Below, one piece after another: positions 36,296 to 47,050 of a DNA stretch of 64,000 nucleotides (position 1 is its first letter; the number at the start of each line of letters is the position of its first letter). Location of the stretch: positions 48,455,998 to 48,519,997 of the forward strand of contig OX104129.1 of NCBI GenBank assembly GCA_944470555.2, given 5' to 3'. This DNA is from Heterobilharzia americana (taxonomy: Eukaryota > Platyhelminthes > Trematoda > Strigeidida > Schistosomatidae). A model generated the notes under the pieces. The model was not told the DNA's origin, did not search any database, and worked only from the letters and a program-made list of their open reading frames with translations. Both the position numbers and the translations under genes were made by a program.

Positions 36296-36428
36296 TGAGG
36301 CCTCTGTGACAACGACAGAAATAGTCAATTAGGTTCCTCTGTTTCTGCTGGAAAAGTGACTTCTATAAAATAAAGAAGCCTATTTGGTCGTCTTATTAGT
36401 TATGATGGCCTTTAAAGTCATTCAAGAA
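36296..36428. repeat. Foldback element, diverged full copy
   Basis: GAGGCCTCTGTGACAACGACAGAAATAGTCAATTAGG on the left; AAGCCTATTTGGTCGTCTTATTAGTTATGATGGCCTTTAAAGTCATTC on the right. Confidence 0.6.
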
Positions 36429-37710
36429 CAGTCGTTGCGGTGTAACTTTTTGTCAGCATATTGAAGCTACTAGTGATATAACGAATTAGAGATAATTTCT
36501 GAAATCCACTCAGAAAGCATATACACTTTCGTACAGTAAGCAATAAGTCAAACCTATTGCGTGTGGACTATTGATATTACCTGACTGTTCAGACCTTAAT
36601 AGGTGCAGCAGTCCTTGGACCATAGCTCATCAGTTAAAAACCGAGTATCTAAATCAAACTGACACAATCCCATAGGGAAAAGTTACTCACTGTGTATTTA
36701 TGAATTCAACTGCTTCCTGGAAGTTAGCTAAATAGGTTGTACTCATGGTGCTTTATCGATGTGGAATGAGTCCTGGGTTTCACTCCCGCTCATCCTATTT
36801 CTCTCTGGGTAACTTGAGAGTATCGTATGCCCTTACACAGTAAGTGTCTCATAGCCAAAACCATACATACACTCAACCGGTTGAGTTTCATGTACCTTGG
36901 TTGACCATTGCAAAATTGATAAGTAGACGGACCAATGAATATTGAATATCATTTCAGTGTGTAACAGTTCAGTTAGTCACACTGTGCAGCAGCGTAAAAA
37001 GACAAGGTATACGGAAGAAAGAGGATATTTTGATAAACAATAAAGATATGTGAGAAGGTATAACAAACAAAGGACAGATAAAATCAATAAGAAGCCCAAC
37101 CTTATCAGTTTTTGTCGTCAGTAGTTATTCAGTGGGTAAGACCCATACAGTTTAAGGTTATTTATCCACATACCTCCGAACCTTTCAAATTCGTAAGTCA
37201 CACACGTGAAGCTACATGAATTCAAGCTAAGTACAGGTAAAATGTATAGGGCGTTTATCTTTCCCTTAATCAAGAAAGACTTAACAAAACACCTTCCAAT
37301 TGAAAATTTAACTTCTTTATATGCATACTACTATATTCGGTTGGTCATACAACCTTTAATTTTCCTGAATCCTTGACCTACTTTAATTATTCGATTATTT
37401 GCATTCTCATTGGTTTTTGTTGTTCCCATCATCACGTACATAATGATTGCTTTTGTCATCATTATGATCACTATTACCATGATTATTCGCATAATTATTA
37501 CGGCCTATAAAAGTATGGTTTACAACACACATCAGTGACCTATAAATCATATTTATAGGTTGAGATACTGTGAATTTCAAATGATTAAAAACTGGATTTA
37601 GTTTTAGGTTTGTGGGAATTTGTTTATTTCACGGTAGCATTTATCACTGACTAGCAGTAATCTAGTGCACATTAGTGATATGATTCAGGGGGGATATATC
37701 AAAGTTCTAA
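36429..37710. other. Stretch without a supported gene
   Basis: A GAGTCCTGGGTTTCACTCCCGC block at about 36768 looks like a B box of an unassigned SINE; nothing else was recognised. Confidence 0.35.
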
Positions 37711-37714
37711 TTAG

Positions 37715-38015
37715 AAACCGTAACCTGTGAAGTCAACTAGTCGAAAGTGAAGCGGGCGGCAACTGAAGACTTTGTGGACAGTCTCACTATATCGAAAATT
37801 GACAGAAGTAGAAAACTGTGGACCATTCAGCTCCAATCTAGTCCCTGAATAATTAACGCGAAACCTGAAGGTCCTGAGTTCTACCACTGGTGGGATCTTG
37901 GGTGCTTACTGCTGAGATTCCCATACTAGGACGAATCAGCTATCAAGAGCTCCCAGGTTTTCAATGGTTCTCGAAGTGATGTCGATTCGTGATGAACGGT
38001 GCTCTGGGTTGGAAC
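37715..38015 (+). repeat. tRNA-headed SINE, family 2, longest copy
   Basis: It includes the 5' leader shared with 29.4 and 61.2 kb (GACAGAAGTAGAAAACTGTGGACC), the head, TTACTGCTGAGATTCCC, ATACT, AGGACGAATCAGCTATCAAGAG and the tail to GATGTCGATTCGTGATGAAC. In the ribozyme, the 5' half is CTGAGATT and GAAAC is GAATC, so the core is broken twice. Stem II is perfect. Confidence 0.75.
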
Positions 38016-38980
38016 TTTCACTTCAGCTTTTTCGAACCAAGCTGGTAAATGCTCTCGTATCTGAAGATTTATCTATCTGATCGTAAGCCCTATGTGACTA
38101 GTTCCACAGGAACAGCTAAATTGGTATATGGAAGATGAAGAGCTAGCGTAAATCTTACGTAATTCAGTTCCAGATTATATCCTGCCATAATGAAATACCT
38201 GAACTCTCCTTCTCTCAAATCTATGGTTCGTTTTGGTTTTTAAATACTATTCTCAGATTTGTTCTTATGTTTTAAGCCTATTTAATGGTGTTCAGTGTGT
38301 CAATACTTTTGTTGGTTAACTACTGAAATCCTCCTAAAATTAAGAAAAAAGCTGGTATACAACCTTACAAAATATACTACTAAAAGATCTTCATTCGGAA
38401 ATTTTCTAAAAATTTCATAAAAATATTATTCGTACATCGGATTGGTTTGTAAGTTAAAAATAATTATTTGATTCATTTGTCTAAGACATCCAACTTGTTT
38501 GTAAGCAGTACAAAAGTGATGCAACCCTTAATGCCCCATCTCATTCCTTGAAAAGAGAAAAGGTGGTAAAGAAACAGAAGGGATATTATATAATTTTGTC
38601 GCTTCAACCAATCTGATATTCACATACTGTATGATCAAGTGTCTTTTCTGAAAGCTCTGGAATATGTTGATTGATTGCGAAAGATTTCATTCTAGGATTT
38701 AGACAATAACACTGGACACAATAACAGAAAGTGACTCCCTTTTTTTAAAATTATTACAGACAAAATTCTTTCTACAGGTGATAAGCGTCTGGATAGACTT
38801 CTTTGAAAAATGATGTAGTTGAGAAGTCTTGAACGTTTCGAGTAGAATCTTTAAGAAAAATGAATGGATTCTCTAAAAACTTTACCGCCACCGTTTGGTA
38901 TAAATCCTAGAGCTTTTACATATTAACTGACTGACTAAACCAACGCAGAACCTCGCACACAGGTCCATCGGCTCAAGTTG
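38016..38980. other. Gene-free stretch
   Basis: Nothing recognised. AT-rich, with (T)n and (A)n runs. Confidence 0.35.
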
Positions 38981-38984
38981 ACTC

Positions 38985-39245
38985 ACTTCATACAATTACA
39001 CAAAGAACAGGTGGATCGAAAAAGTGATATCAAAGTAGGTAAAGTAGTGTGAGAGATAAAGGTTAGTACGAATATTCAGGTTTTACAGCATGTCAAGGAG
39101 TGAATATATCTCCACCACTGCGACCGATTTTCAGCCATGTCACCAAGAGTCCTCAACCACTAGTTCCTTTCATCTTTGGGACCCTAGCCAGGTAGTCTAC
39201 ATCTCCCCATACGGCTCAGGCCAACAGGATTTAGAAATTAATTAA
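38985..39245 (-). mobile_element. RTE-like LINE, 3' end fragment
   Basis: The minus strand matches the tail of the copies at 8.1 and 59.97 kb: GGCCTGAGCCGTATGGGGAG, GGAACTAGTGGTTGAGGACTC and the GATATCACTTTTTCGATCCACC tail. Only the last 260 bases are present. Confidence 0.7.
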
Positions 39246-40740
39246 CTTGTGACATGTGCTATATGCAAAGTTAACTGTATATAAATAATAACTGGACTAA
39301 TTATCTTGCATTCAACACATCCTCATCCCTTCGACTGCTGTTATAAACGTTAAGACTCAACGCGTGATAATGGGTTAAAGGCATCTGAGTTATAGCTCAT
39401 TATCGTTTCATTTAAAAGGTGAGTAACTTTTCAGCTATATGAGATTACCAACCATTTTAATCAGTGAACATCAAAAATAATGCAGTTTGCAAATAATTTT
39501 CGAAGTTTCCACTGAATTTGAGGTCCAGTCACATTTTTGTCAAGCATCAAACTAGAACGAACTGTCACTGGCTGCACAATTACTCAATTTAACTTAAATG
39601 TTTGCATAACTGACCATGCTTTAAGTAATACAACCATACCTTTTTATGACCTAAAGAAAGAAGTTAGCGGTGAATTGGAAAATAATCATTTTGAATGGAT
39701 CATAATCGCTAAATATGTTATCGAAAGTGTCTTCCTCTTTCTCACTAACAGTCAACTGATTAAATTAAACTCCCAATATAGTAAACTACCGGATTATTGT
39801 GTATACTACATGGGAATCTAGGTTTGTGTTATATCATTCCAACATTTCTAATAAGTTCGATGACTGATAACATGTGTGACACACTTTTGAAACTTCGCAA
39901 CAGTCAAACTAACAGACATCAATATAGAATGTAGCATTACTACGTAACAGCTCAACTTGCCACGCTTCATATCACCACAAAAAGGTAAAGGTTCAGCTGA
40001 CCTTTCTGTCTTGGTGTGACTTCAGGAAACAATTGTTCCGGCCAGTATACCTCGTTGGTTGACCGCGGTATGTGAACCCAACCACCAAGTTAGGGGAGCA
40101 GTTGTCACTTAGGACTTCTCAACATAGTTTACCATGGACTGCAAATGAAACTGAACCCGCTTTTCCCAAGTCTCATGGTGATTACTTTTCTACAACTCAA
40201 CCACTGGACCAGAATCTGGCGACTGATATTTGTACAACTTTAGTTGGTTCATAATATTAGGTGTCTGTCATCGGTAAGGATTTATTTCCGTTTCTGAATT
40301 TTTTAATCCCTAAATTAGAAATTCTTATTTCAACTTTTGACAATCTATTCTATAGTAAGCTGTTAATGAATTTTTACTCTTAGAGGTTTTTGTTAGAGAG
40401 AGTTCATATCTTTGGCTCACCTTGTAGAACTGACTACTGTATCTTCCCGAACACAGAGGTCAATTTTGAGTCTTTTGGTTGCAACAGCCTTGATAGACTG
40501 CACCGGATTGAATTTCCTTGAACTGTCAATCATTTCGAACGATACTGATATATCCATATTGTGTCCAGTGCCAAACAAGTTCGAAAGGATTGCGTTATTT
40601 AAAACCTGTAGACCTTTGAGTCTAGACTTCCTTAGGATATGATCAAAAATGTGAGTAATAACCCTGAACCTTGAAAGAGCATCAGGATTTTCTCCTCGCG
40701 GACAAGCGTGATACAACTAGATGAAAGTTATTATCCTGTT
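39246..40740. other. Stretch without a supported gene
   Basis: Two regions have unusually long open frames: 39537-39821 (plus, 94 codons from a TTG) and 40417-40716 (minus, 99 codons). Neither shows a known domain. The second reads like part of a retroelement protein but could not be placed. Neither is called as a gene. Confidence 0.3.
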
Positions 40741-40744
40741 GTCT

Positions 40745-40925
40745 ACCTGGGGGCTAGCAGTCGAGTCCAAGACACGCGTTTCATCCTACTTGGGACACAT
40801 CAGGTGAATATACCTGCACCTCAGTGAGTGATGATGTTATTTTCATTGGGGATTGAACCGATTAGACATCGTTTCAGATGCCAAAACGTTATCCACTAGG
40901 TCACTGAGACACGAGACCCCATCGG
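40745..40925 (-). repeat. Sm-alpha-like SINE with one core change in its hammerhead
   Basis: The minus strand starts with the head (GACCTAGTGGATAACG; B box relic GGTTCAATCCCC) and then reads CACCTGATGTGTCCC, AAGTA, GGATGAAACGCGTGTCTTGG (complement of about 40765-40807). GAAAC and the GTC cleavage triplet are intact and stem II closes with a G-T wobble. A9 has become T (CTGATGTG), and stem I is poor. Confidence 0.75.
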
Positions 40926-41634
40926 GACGTAACAAGAATCAATAAACAATGCTTGAAAGTCGCTTGAGAGTCGAAACATGATTAGCTTTTGAATTGCTCA
41001 AATGGTGGAATATTGTGTCCGAAATTTACAGATCTGAGTTTTTGTCTAAACCTCCATTAATTTCAGTCTTCACTCTTATCTATTAGCCTACAAGTCTGTC
41101 AGTGACAGGCTATCCTAGTGAAAAGCTTATTTATAACAGAAAAAACACCAGCAAATCAGTTATCTGACGAAAATACTGTGACAGATTTTACATTCTGTTT
41201 GCGACAATATCTCAATTGTTTATCAATTTAAATCAAATTTGGTTTGAGTAATGAAACACTTTTTCTTGTTGATACATCTCTGTTTCTTACTCTGTAGTCG
41301 TCTGTGTAGTATCGGAATTGGTAAAACAAATACGACATGGAAATTTACTATACTATTTGTGAATACACTTTGGTTGAAACTTGTGCATGTTTGTGTGTGT
41401 GTGTATGTATGGTTGTTTCTGCATGTTCAAGGATCCTATTGTATCTACTTCAACTTCCTATCCACATAAGAACAAAAATTGTCTACTTACAAGTATGCTT
41501 TTTACTTCATTGTTCTATTCATTCACTTTTCTATTTGACAGATTATCTTTTGTCAACAGACTTCCCCTCAGGAAAATAAATTTGTGCAAAATTTCCTACT
41601 ATTTATCATCAATTGATATTAGCCACATAACCAC

Positions 41635-41705
41635 AGAAAAGCACGGGGCACTGGGTAACTGTTTCGTCTCAGTTCAGGGACTCGTCAGTAGCGAGAACTT
41701 TTATC
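41635..41705 (-). repeat. Family-2 SINE fragment with intact hammerhead core blocks
   Basis: The minus strand reads CTACTGACGAGTCCC, TGAACT, GAGACGAAACAGTTACCC and AGTGCC (complement of 41651-41697). Both CTGACGAG and CGAAAC are intact, the only copy here with both. The cleavage-site triplet has become ACC instead of GTC and stem I is weak. No head is present. Confidence 0.65.
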
Positions 41706-41719
41706 TCCATAGGGAATCG

Positions 41720-42010
41720 CTCCTGTTTATTCCTGTGTTTTACCTGTCCTTCTCTGTTGTTCCCGTTGATCTTTCCTGGTCTAATAGAAAATGACCTTGT
41801 TATTTTGCGTAAGGCTTTGAAGGCTGTCATTAGGATGAGTTCTGTGCCATTGGCTCAACTGATTAACACTGTAGTTGACAAATATTTAAATTTTAACAGG
41901 CAACTAGCTACATTAATTTTAACTAACACTGAGCATCGACTTCATTCACAGCTCACTAATTACATACGACTGGATCTTTTGATGACGTAGAACTAGAACA
42001 CTAGGACTTT
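41720..42010 (+). mobile_element. CR1/SR1-like LINE, C-terminal fragment
   Basis: One frame reads LVILRKALKAVIRMSSVPLAQLINTVVD and later LTNTEHRLHSQL, closely matching VILRRILKAVSRVSVIPLAQLINAEVD and LTETEHLLHSQL of the minus-strand element at 62.5-63.1 kb. It has the RT C-terminal region only and ends in a stop. Confidence 0.75.
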
Positions 42011-43084
42011 CAAGTCTAGCTTCGATCATGGTAATATTGAACCAGTGAATGAAATTGAAAAATGACACCAAGTTTTTGAAAACGGCTAGAACAATACATT
42101 TGTCCATGGATCTTCAACTCCTTTTTTTACCTATGTAGGTGAACTACGTTTATAAAATGACATTTGTTTCCAACTTTGAAGGTAGACTGGTTGTTTCACA
42201 AAACATACCTTTTAAAATAATATTATACTGCATACAGCAGTATATCAAGAGTAGATGAACTTAGTAGCGTTTAGACTGTCCGATTAACAGTATCGTTATA
42301 GTGGTTATATCCTTGTGTAATCTACTCTCTTATGGGAACCAATCCTTTCGTGTTATTATCATTGAACTGTTCGTTCTCTCTCTCGCGTTCGGTAGTGCTT
42401 TCAAGTTTCCATGAGTAGAACATTTATAAGAATTAGGTAGATATAATGTCCGTAATCCCATTCACTGTTTTCATGCAGGTATCTTATTGTATAAAACAGT
42501 GGCTTAATCATGTGGGTTAATACAGTCCTTCTGTTTACTTACCTATCTTAATCATTGGGGTATTCTTAACCGTTGAGTAGTGGTGGTGGTGGAGTTAGGC
42601 TTTTAGTTGGCTTTCACTTTTAATTGTATCGACCAGTCGAATGACATTTTGCCGTCGAATAATCTGAAAGTAATTTCAAGATGTTATATACCTAATCTGA
42701 CGGGTTGGTCGTTGCTACTGATATTAAACTTTTTTGAGTTCCCTGTCGGGTCTTACGATTTACAGACTTAGGGAAATGACAAATGCTAGCCCTAACTATT
42801 ATTATGGTGCCGAGTTTCTAGACGTGAGTTGATCCTACTAACACCAGCTGACCCAGAAAGAAAATGAAGGTGGGTATAATACACAATTATATTTTATTAA
42901 ACAAAATATTTTGGAAAGTGAACAAGGCCTTAAGAGGGTAGGCGGTGTAATCAGATTGTCGACGTGTAAGAACAAAAGACAGACACGTTAAGGACATTCT
43001 TGATTGATTGGTTGTTACTCTCATTCTCACTAAATACGAATACAACAGAACTTGATTTACTATGCTCATTTCTTTTCATCATCA
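42011..43084. other. Gene-free stretch
   Basis: No gene or repeat recognised apart from a (GGT)n-like GTGGTGGTGGTGG at about 42580. Confidence 0.35.
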
Positions 43085-43300
43085 TTGAAGGAGAATGAAA
43101 ACCTGGTTTACTATAGGACTGGAGTCAGTGGCCTGCTGGTTACCGGCCCTGTGTTCCACGGACTGAGTTACAGGACTCATCTTCTGACCATGTCTAAATT
43201 TCCTTGCAGTCACCATTGTTTTTCGCCTGGCTGCTATGTGAATTTTCAGCACAACTATCCAGCTAGGTCCTTCACCCCGATTCAAATCCATCGAAAGCGG
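43085..43300. repeat. SINE-like repeat, same family as 25.57-25.83 kb
   Basis: GCAGTCACCATTGTTTTTCGCCTGGCTGCTATGTGAATTT matches CTTCAGTCACCATGGGCTTCGCCTGGCTGCTACGTGAATTC at 25.76 kb. Other parts have diverged. Confidence 0.5.
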
Positions 43301-45190
43301 ACAGTGATGACATTTCGATTAGGCAGCCTACGCTTTAGGGCTTTGTACGTTTAACATAGATTTCGTTAAATACCAATAATAAGTTCACTGTTATGGCGTA
43401 ACTACATAAACTCGTCTTCTCTCTCAGTCAGCCGGGTGTGACGTTAGTGGTTATATCGTCAACTTGCTATTGGCTCGGGCTCAAATGCTAACAAATGTGA
43501 AACCTAAGTTCGACAAATAGTGGAAAGAGGAGTCGTCATTTTCATTTCTAATTTTATAGCATAGTTAACTTGTGATTAGAAAATGGATAGTTAGCTTTAA
43601 TCGATTCTGATATCCATCAGTAGTACCGGCTTGCAACTATTCCAACGATTAAATCCATATCTCTCTGCACACTAATACTACCCTGCAGTTATGTCGGCTA
43701 GATTTAATGATTGGTATTTTCAATTTTAATCGCATTCCTGTTGTTGACACAATATACATATGGAGAGGTGAGAGTTTATTTAGTAGCTTACCAAACCAAG
43801 ACAGCGCAGTATTTCATAAAGTCACTGACTACTAGCCTGAACAGTGTAAATAGAACTGGACTGTTTCGGTTCCTGGAGATGTTAGAAACCTTGATTACGT
43901 AGACGGGGTGAGAGGGGCTAAAAATCATCGATGGTAAAATAGACATAATCACCTTCTTCAAAACTTAAAACATCTTACCACACTTTACTTATTGATCCCT
44001 CTTCCACCTACATCTTTCTTTTTATATTTTGTTACCTTTCCTCTTATAATTCCATTTTTATTGATTTATTAGATTTATCATAGTGTAACAGTATTGTTTA
44101 CTGGATTACGTTTTGGACATAATTTTACTGTCCATAGTCATATCAAGATAAATACACAACCTTGAGATATCCTTTATATAGTCCCAGTTTCCTCACCCCC
44201 TTTGTGATAAGGGTAGTAAGACTTTCCACATATCCGTAACTAGTGTTGAGTCATTCCCGTTGCATGTATCAAGTGTTCTTTCGATAAACAAAGATTCAGT
44301 TATCAATCACCCCCCCTCCCCACTCTGCAATGTTGGCTTTAAGGATTCTCACCCTGTCCTACCCTGTTTGTGGTTTTGTGTAATTGCATGCATAGCTATG
44401 GCTGAGCTTTTCTCTAAATTCGTTATCTTACTGGGTTTACAATTGTGGATGTAGTAATGTATAACTAAGTCGACTCTGGTTGGGTACCTCGACCAATGTA
44501 TTTGACCTCGTTGCAAAAGGATTCGTGGTAAAGTTATTCTGCTTAGTTAAACCAATAGCATATTTTAAACGACAAAGCTTATTTCTGAGTTTGTAGGTTT
44601 AAATGCGACTCTAATCCCAGCCAGCCTTAACAAGAATCCTATATTATGTATCTGAGTTGCATTCTTTGTGTGGTAATACTGTAGAGGTTTTTAATTTTCT
44701 CTTCACAGTGTTGCCACTATTTTTATTATTAACACCTGTGTTAATAATATTAGTTGTTTTTCTTGCGACCCCAAGGGAACTTATCAATAAATTTGGAAGG
44801 GTAATTATTCCTGAGCAAGGTGTTCTTAATGCATCTGATGTCTTGCCTTAGATCTTCTGTTTTACTAGTATGTTTTTTGGCCTTGTTACTTAGACATTTT
44901 ACCAAGCCAACTTTAACTGACTTACGGTGAGACTATTTGAAGTAACGATTTGAATGTGAGGGTTGAATGAAGGATATCTTAAACTTGTATAGTTCTCTTG
45001 ATACGACTATGGACAGTAAATTATATGCGAAACGTTGTCCAGGAAACAGTACTGTAACGCTATGTGGTAAATCTCATCAATCAATTAAAATGGAATTACA
45101 TTCTACCGCAATGCACATGTTTCACCGTTTTCACTTATGTTATTACTCTTTTTTGGTATTTGTGAACTTGCGTCATGTGTAGCGCCGGCA
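43301..45190. other. Stretch without a supported gene
   Basis: Frames at 43711-43902, 44260-44454, 44657-44851 and 44967-45182 were read. None has a recognised domain. The last contains CPGNSTVTLCGKSH and may be part of an old mobile element. Confidence 0.3.
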
Positions 45191-45194
45191 AGGT

Positions 45195-45825
45195 ATCCGG
45201 CCACCTATCAAAGGTCCAGTACACTGCGCTACAGTCTGTTCTGTCCTGTCATACGGGTGTTAGACATGACCGTTAAAAGTAGAAGACATGAGCCGATTAC
45301 TAGATTTCTATTACAGATGTCTTCGTAACATAGCTCGTATTTTTTGGAATCACCATGTGAGCATTTGGTGGGTCAGGAGAAGGGTACTAGGCAAGTCGAC
45401 TAACGAGTTTGAAAACCTTCAGCTACATAGGTGGCTTGAACATGTGATGCGCATGCCGAACAACCTCGAAGTGCCATGCAAAGGGAAGTTGGGTTGGAAG
45501 AGGGTTCATGGTGGCCAGACCAAGATGTGGCACCAGTCTATGAAGTCTTTGACTGCGGTTCTGAGCTGTGTATGGATATGTAGACTTCGCGGTTGGGGTC
45601 TGCATGACAACGGAAATCGATAGTGATTGGAGATTCTAGGTGATGCGACTCAGACCCACACTCAGTGGCACAAATTTTGTTATCATTTCATATCTTCCTG
45701 CCATTTCGGCTCCTTTCATCCTTATTTTTCGTCGTTTTGTCTTGGAGCTTTTTACCTTGACGTGCCGTCATGAGGTGTGAGGACTTGAACCATTGCACAG
45801 TAATTCCAGCCCCTATGTGGGCTGA
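45195..45825 (+). mobile_element. RTE-like LINE, 3' fragment
   Basis: The translated relic contains LHRWLEHVMRMPN and GWKRVHGGQTKMWHQSMKSLT, matching the C terminus of the element at 59.8-59.95 kb (HRLRWFGHVLRMP; GWKKAQDGQTKTWHQCMKCLT). The tail runs to GTGAGGACTTGAACC. Frames are broken upstream. An inverted copy lies at 46.4-47.0 kb. Confidence 0.8.
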
Positions 45826-46409
45826 CTGACTGACTGAGAAGTAGAAAACGCACATCACAAGATCGTCTAATTTGATGTAGTTATGATCTATGAAGACTAT
45901 CATATAGAGCCGCAGTATAACCAACCAGTTAACAAAGTACGATGATGTATTTCAACAATCTAAAGAAACTTTTCCTCACAGCTGCAACTATTGCATACAT
46001 TTGTGTTAATTTAAGTTAGAACAAAGAATAGGTCAAAGGCAGAATTGCCGGTCATTACTTTTGTTTTACCAGCTCGTCAAGGTATCATGACTTTACGATA
46101 GTGAACAGATAACTAGGATTCAGTTTCACTTTTATTATCTGTTTCTCATAACTGTCAAGTAAATGAAAAACAACATAACGCGACTATTCACCTTGATGCA
46201 AATCAACAAAAACTACACTATACCATGAAGTTCACGTTTGTTACAAGTAATTCAACATGTTTCTTTCGATATACTTGTAAATGTACCACATGGGATAAGT
46301 TTAGCATAAGCGTATCAAATAAAGACCAGGTAGAGTGCAGTGTGAATTGATTGTGTAAAACGTAGAGATCACCAAAAGATGTAGCCACTTAGTTAATATC
46401 ACAACGGGT
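45826..46409. other. Spacer between inverted LINE fragments
   Basis: No gene or repeat was recognised. Confidence 0.35.
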
Positions 46410-47050
46410 TCAAGTTTTCCTACCCCATGACGGCACATCAAGTTAGAAAGCTCCAAGGCAACACGATGAAAAATGAGGATAAAAGGAGCCAAAATGGTAG
46501 GAAGATATGAAATGATAACAAAAACAACGAAATAATGATGAAATTCGGTATGATGATTAGAATGAAGATAGTGTGTAGATGTATATATGCCACTGAGAGT
46601 GGGTCTGAGTCATATTGAAAGATGAAAGAAGACAGATAAGAAGGAAGGAATGTTCATTGTCAGCAAGTGCGACAGTAGTCGTTAAACATGGTACACTTTG
46701 CACTAAAACCGTCATTTGCATAATGTCCTTCATTTCCCTTTTTGCTTCTCTCTTGATTTGCTCTTCATACGCCTGCGTTGGCAGAATCCTTGCCCATTGC
46801 TGGTAATTCCCTTTGATTTCTGCCACCCCTCAACATATGCTACTCATGTCCATTCTTATCAGCAACGCCCTCTACAACATCACCTAGAGTCTCCAATCAT
46901 TATTGACTTCCGTTATCAGGTAGACCCCGACTGCAAAGTCTTCATATCCCTACACTGCTCAGAACCATAGTCAAAGACTTCAAGAACTGATGCTATGTTT
47001 TAGTCTGGTTACCTCCAAGCTTTTTTCAACCTAAAACTACTTCAGGTAAT
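46410..47050 (-). mobile_element. RTE-like LINE, 3' fragment, inverted relative to 45.2 kb
   Basis: On the plus strand, CATGACGGCACATCAAGTTAGAAAGCTCCAAGGCAACACGATGAAAAATGAGG is the complement of the tail at 45.71-45.77 kb. It shares a subfamily-specific tail with that copy and not with the others. Coding remnants are not readable. Confidence 0.75.

Noticed and set aside
39537..39821. 94-codon plus-strand frame inside the presumed phosphatase intron
   Set aside because: It starts at TTG, has no SAC similarity and no convincing splice sites.
40417..40716. 99-codon minus-strand frame that looks retroelement-like
   Set aside because: No motif of RT, endonuclease, protease or integrase could be shown, so no call was made.
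41297..41400. Candidate for the missing short SAC exon (pyrimidine-rich tract then CTGTAG and TCGTCTG)
   Set aside because: The phase fits and it begins with Arg, but the rest of the peptide does not resemble the family segment, and no suitable donor gives the expected length.
45020..45045. A further hammerhead (GCGAAACGTTGTCCAGG)
   Set aside because: GAAAC and a GTC triplet are present, but no CTGANGA lies at the right distance upstream.
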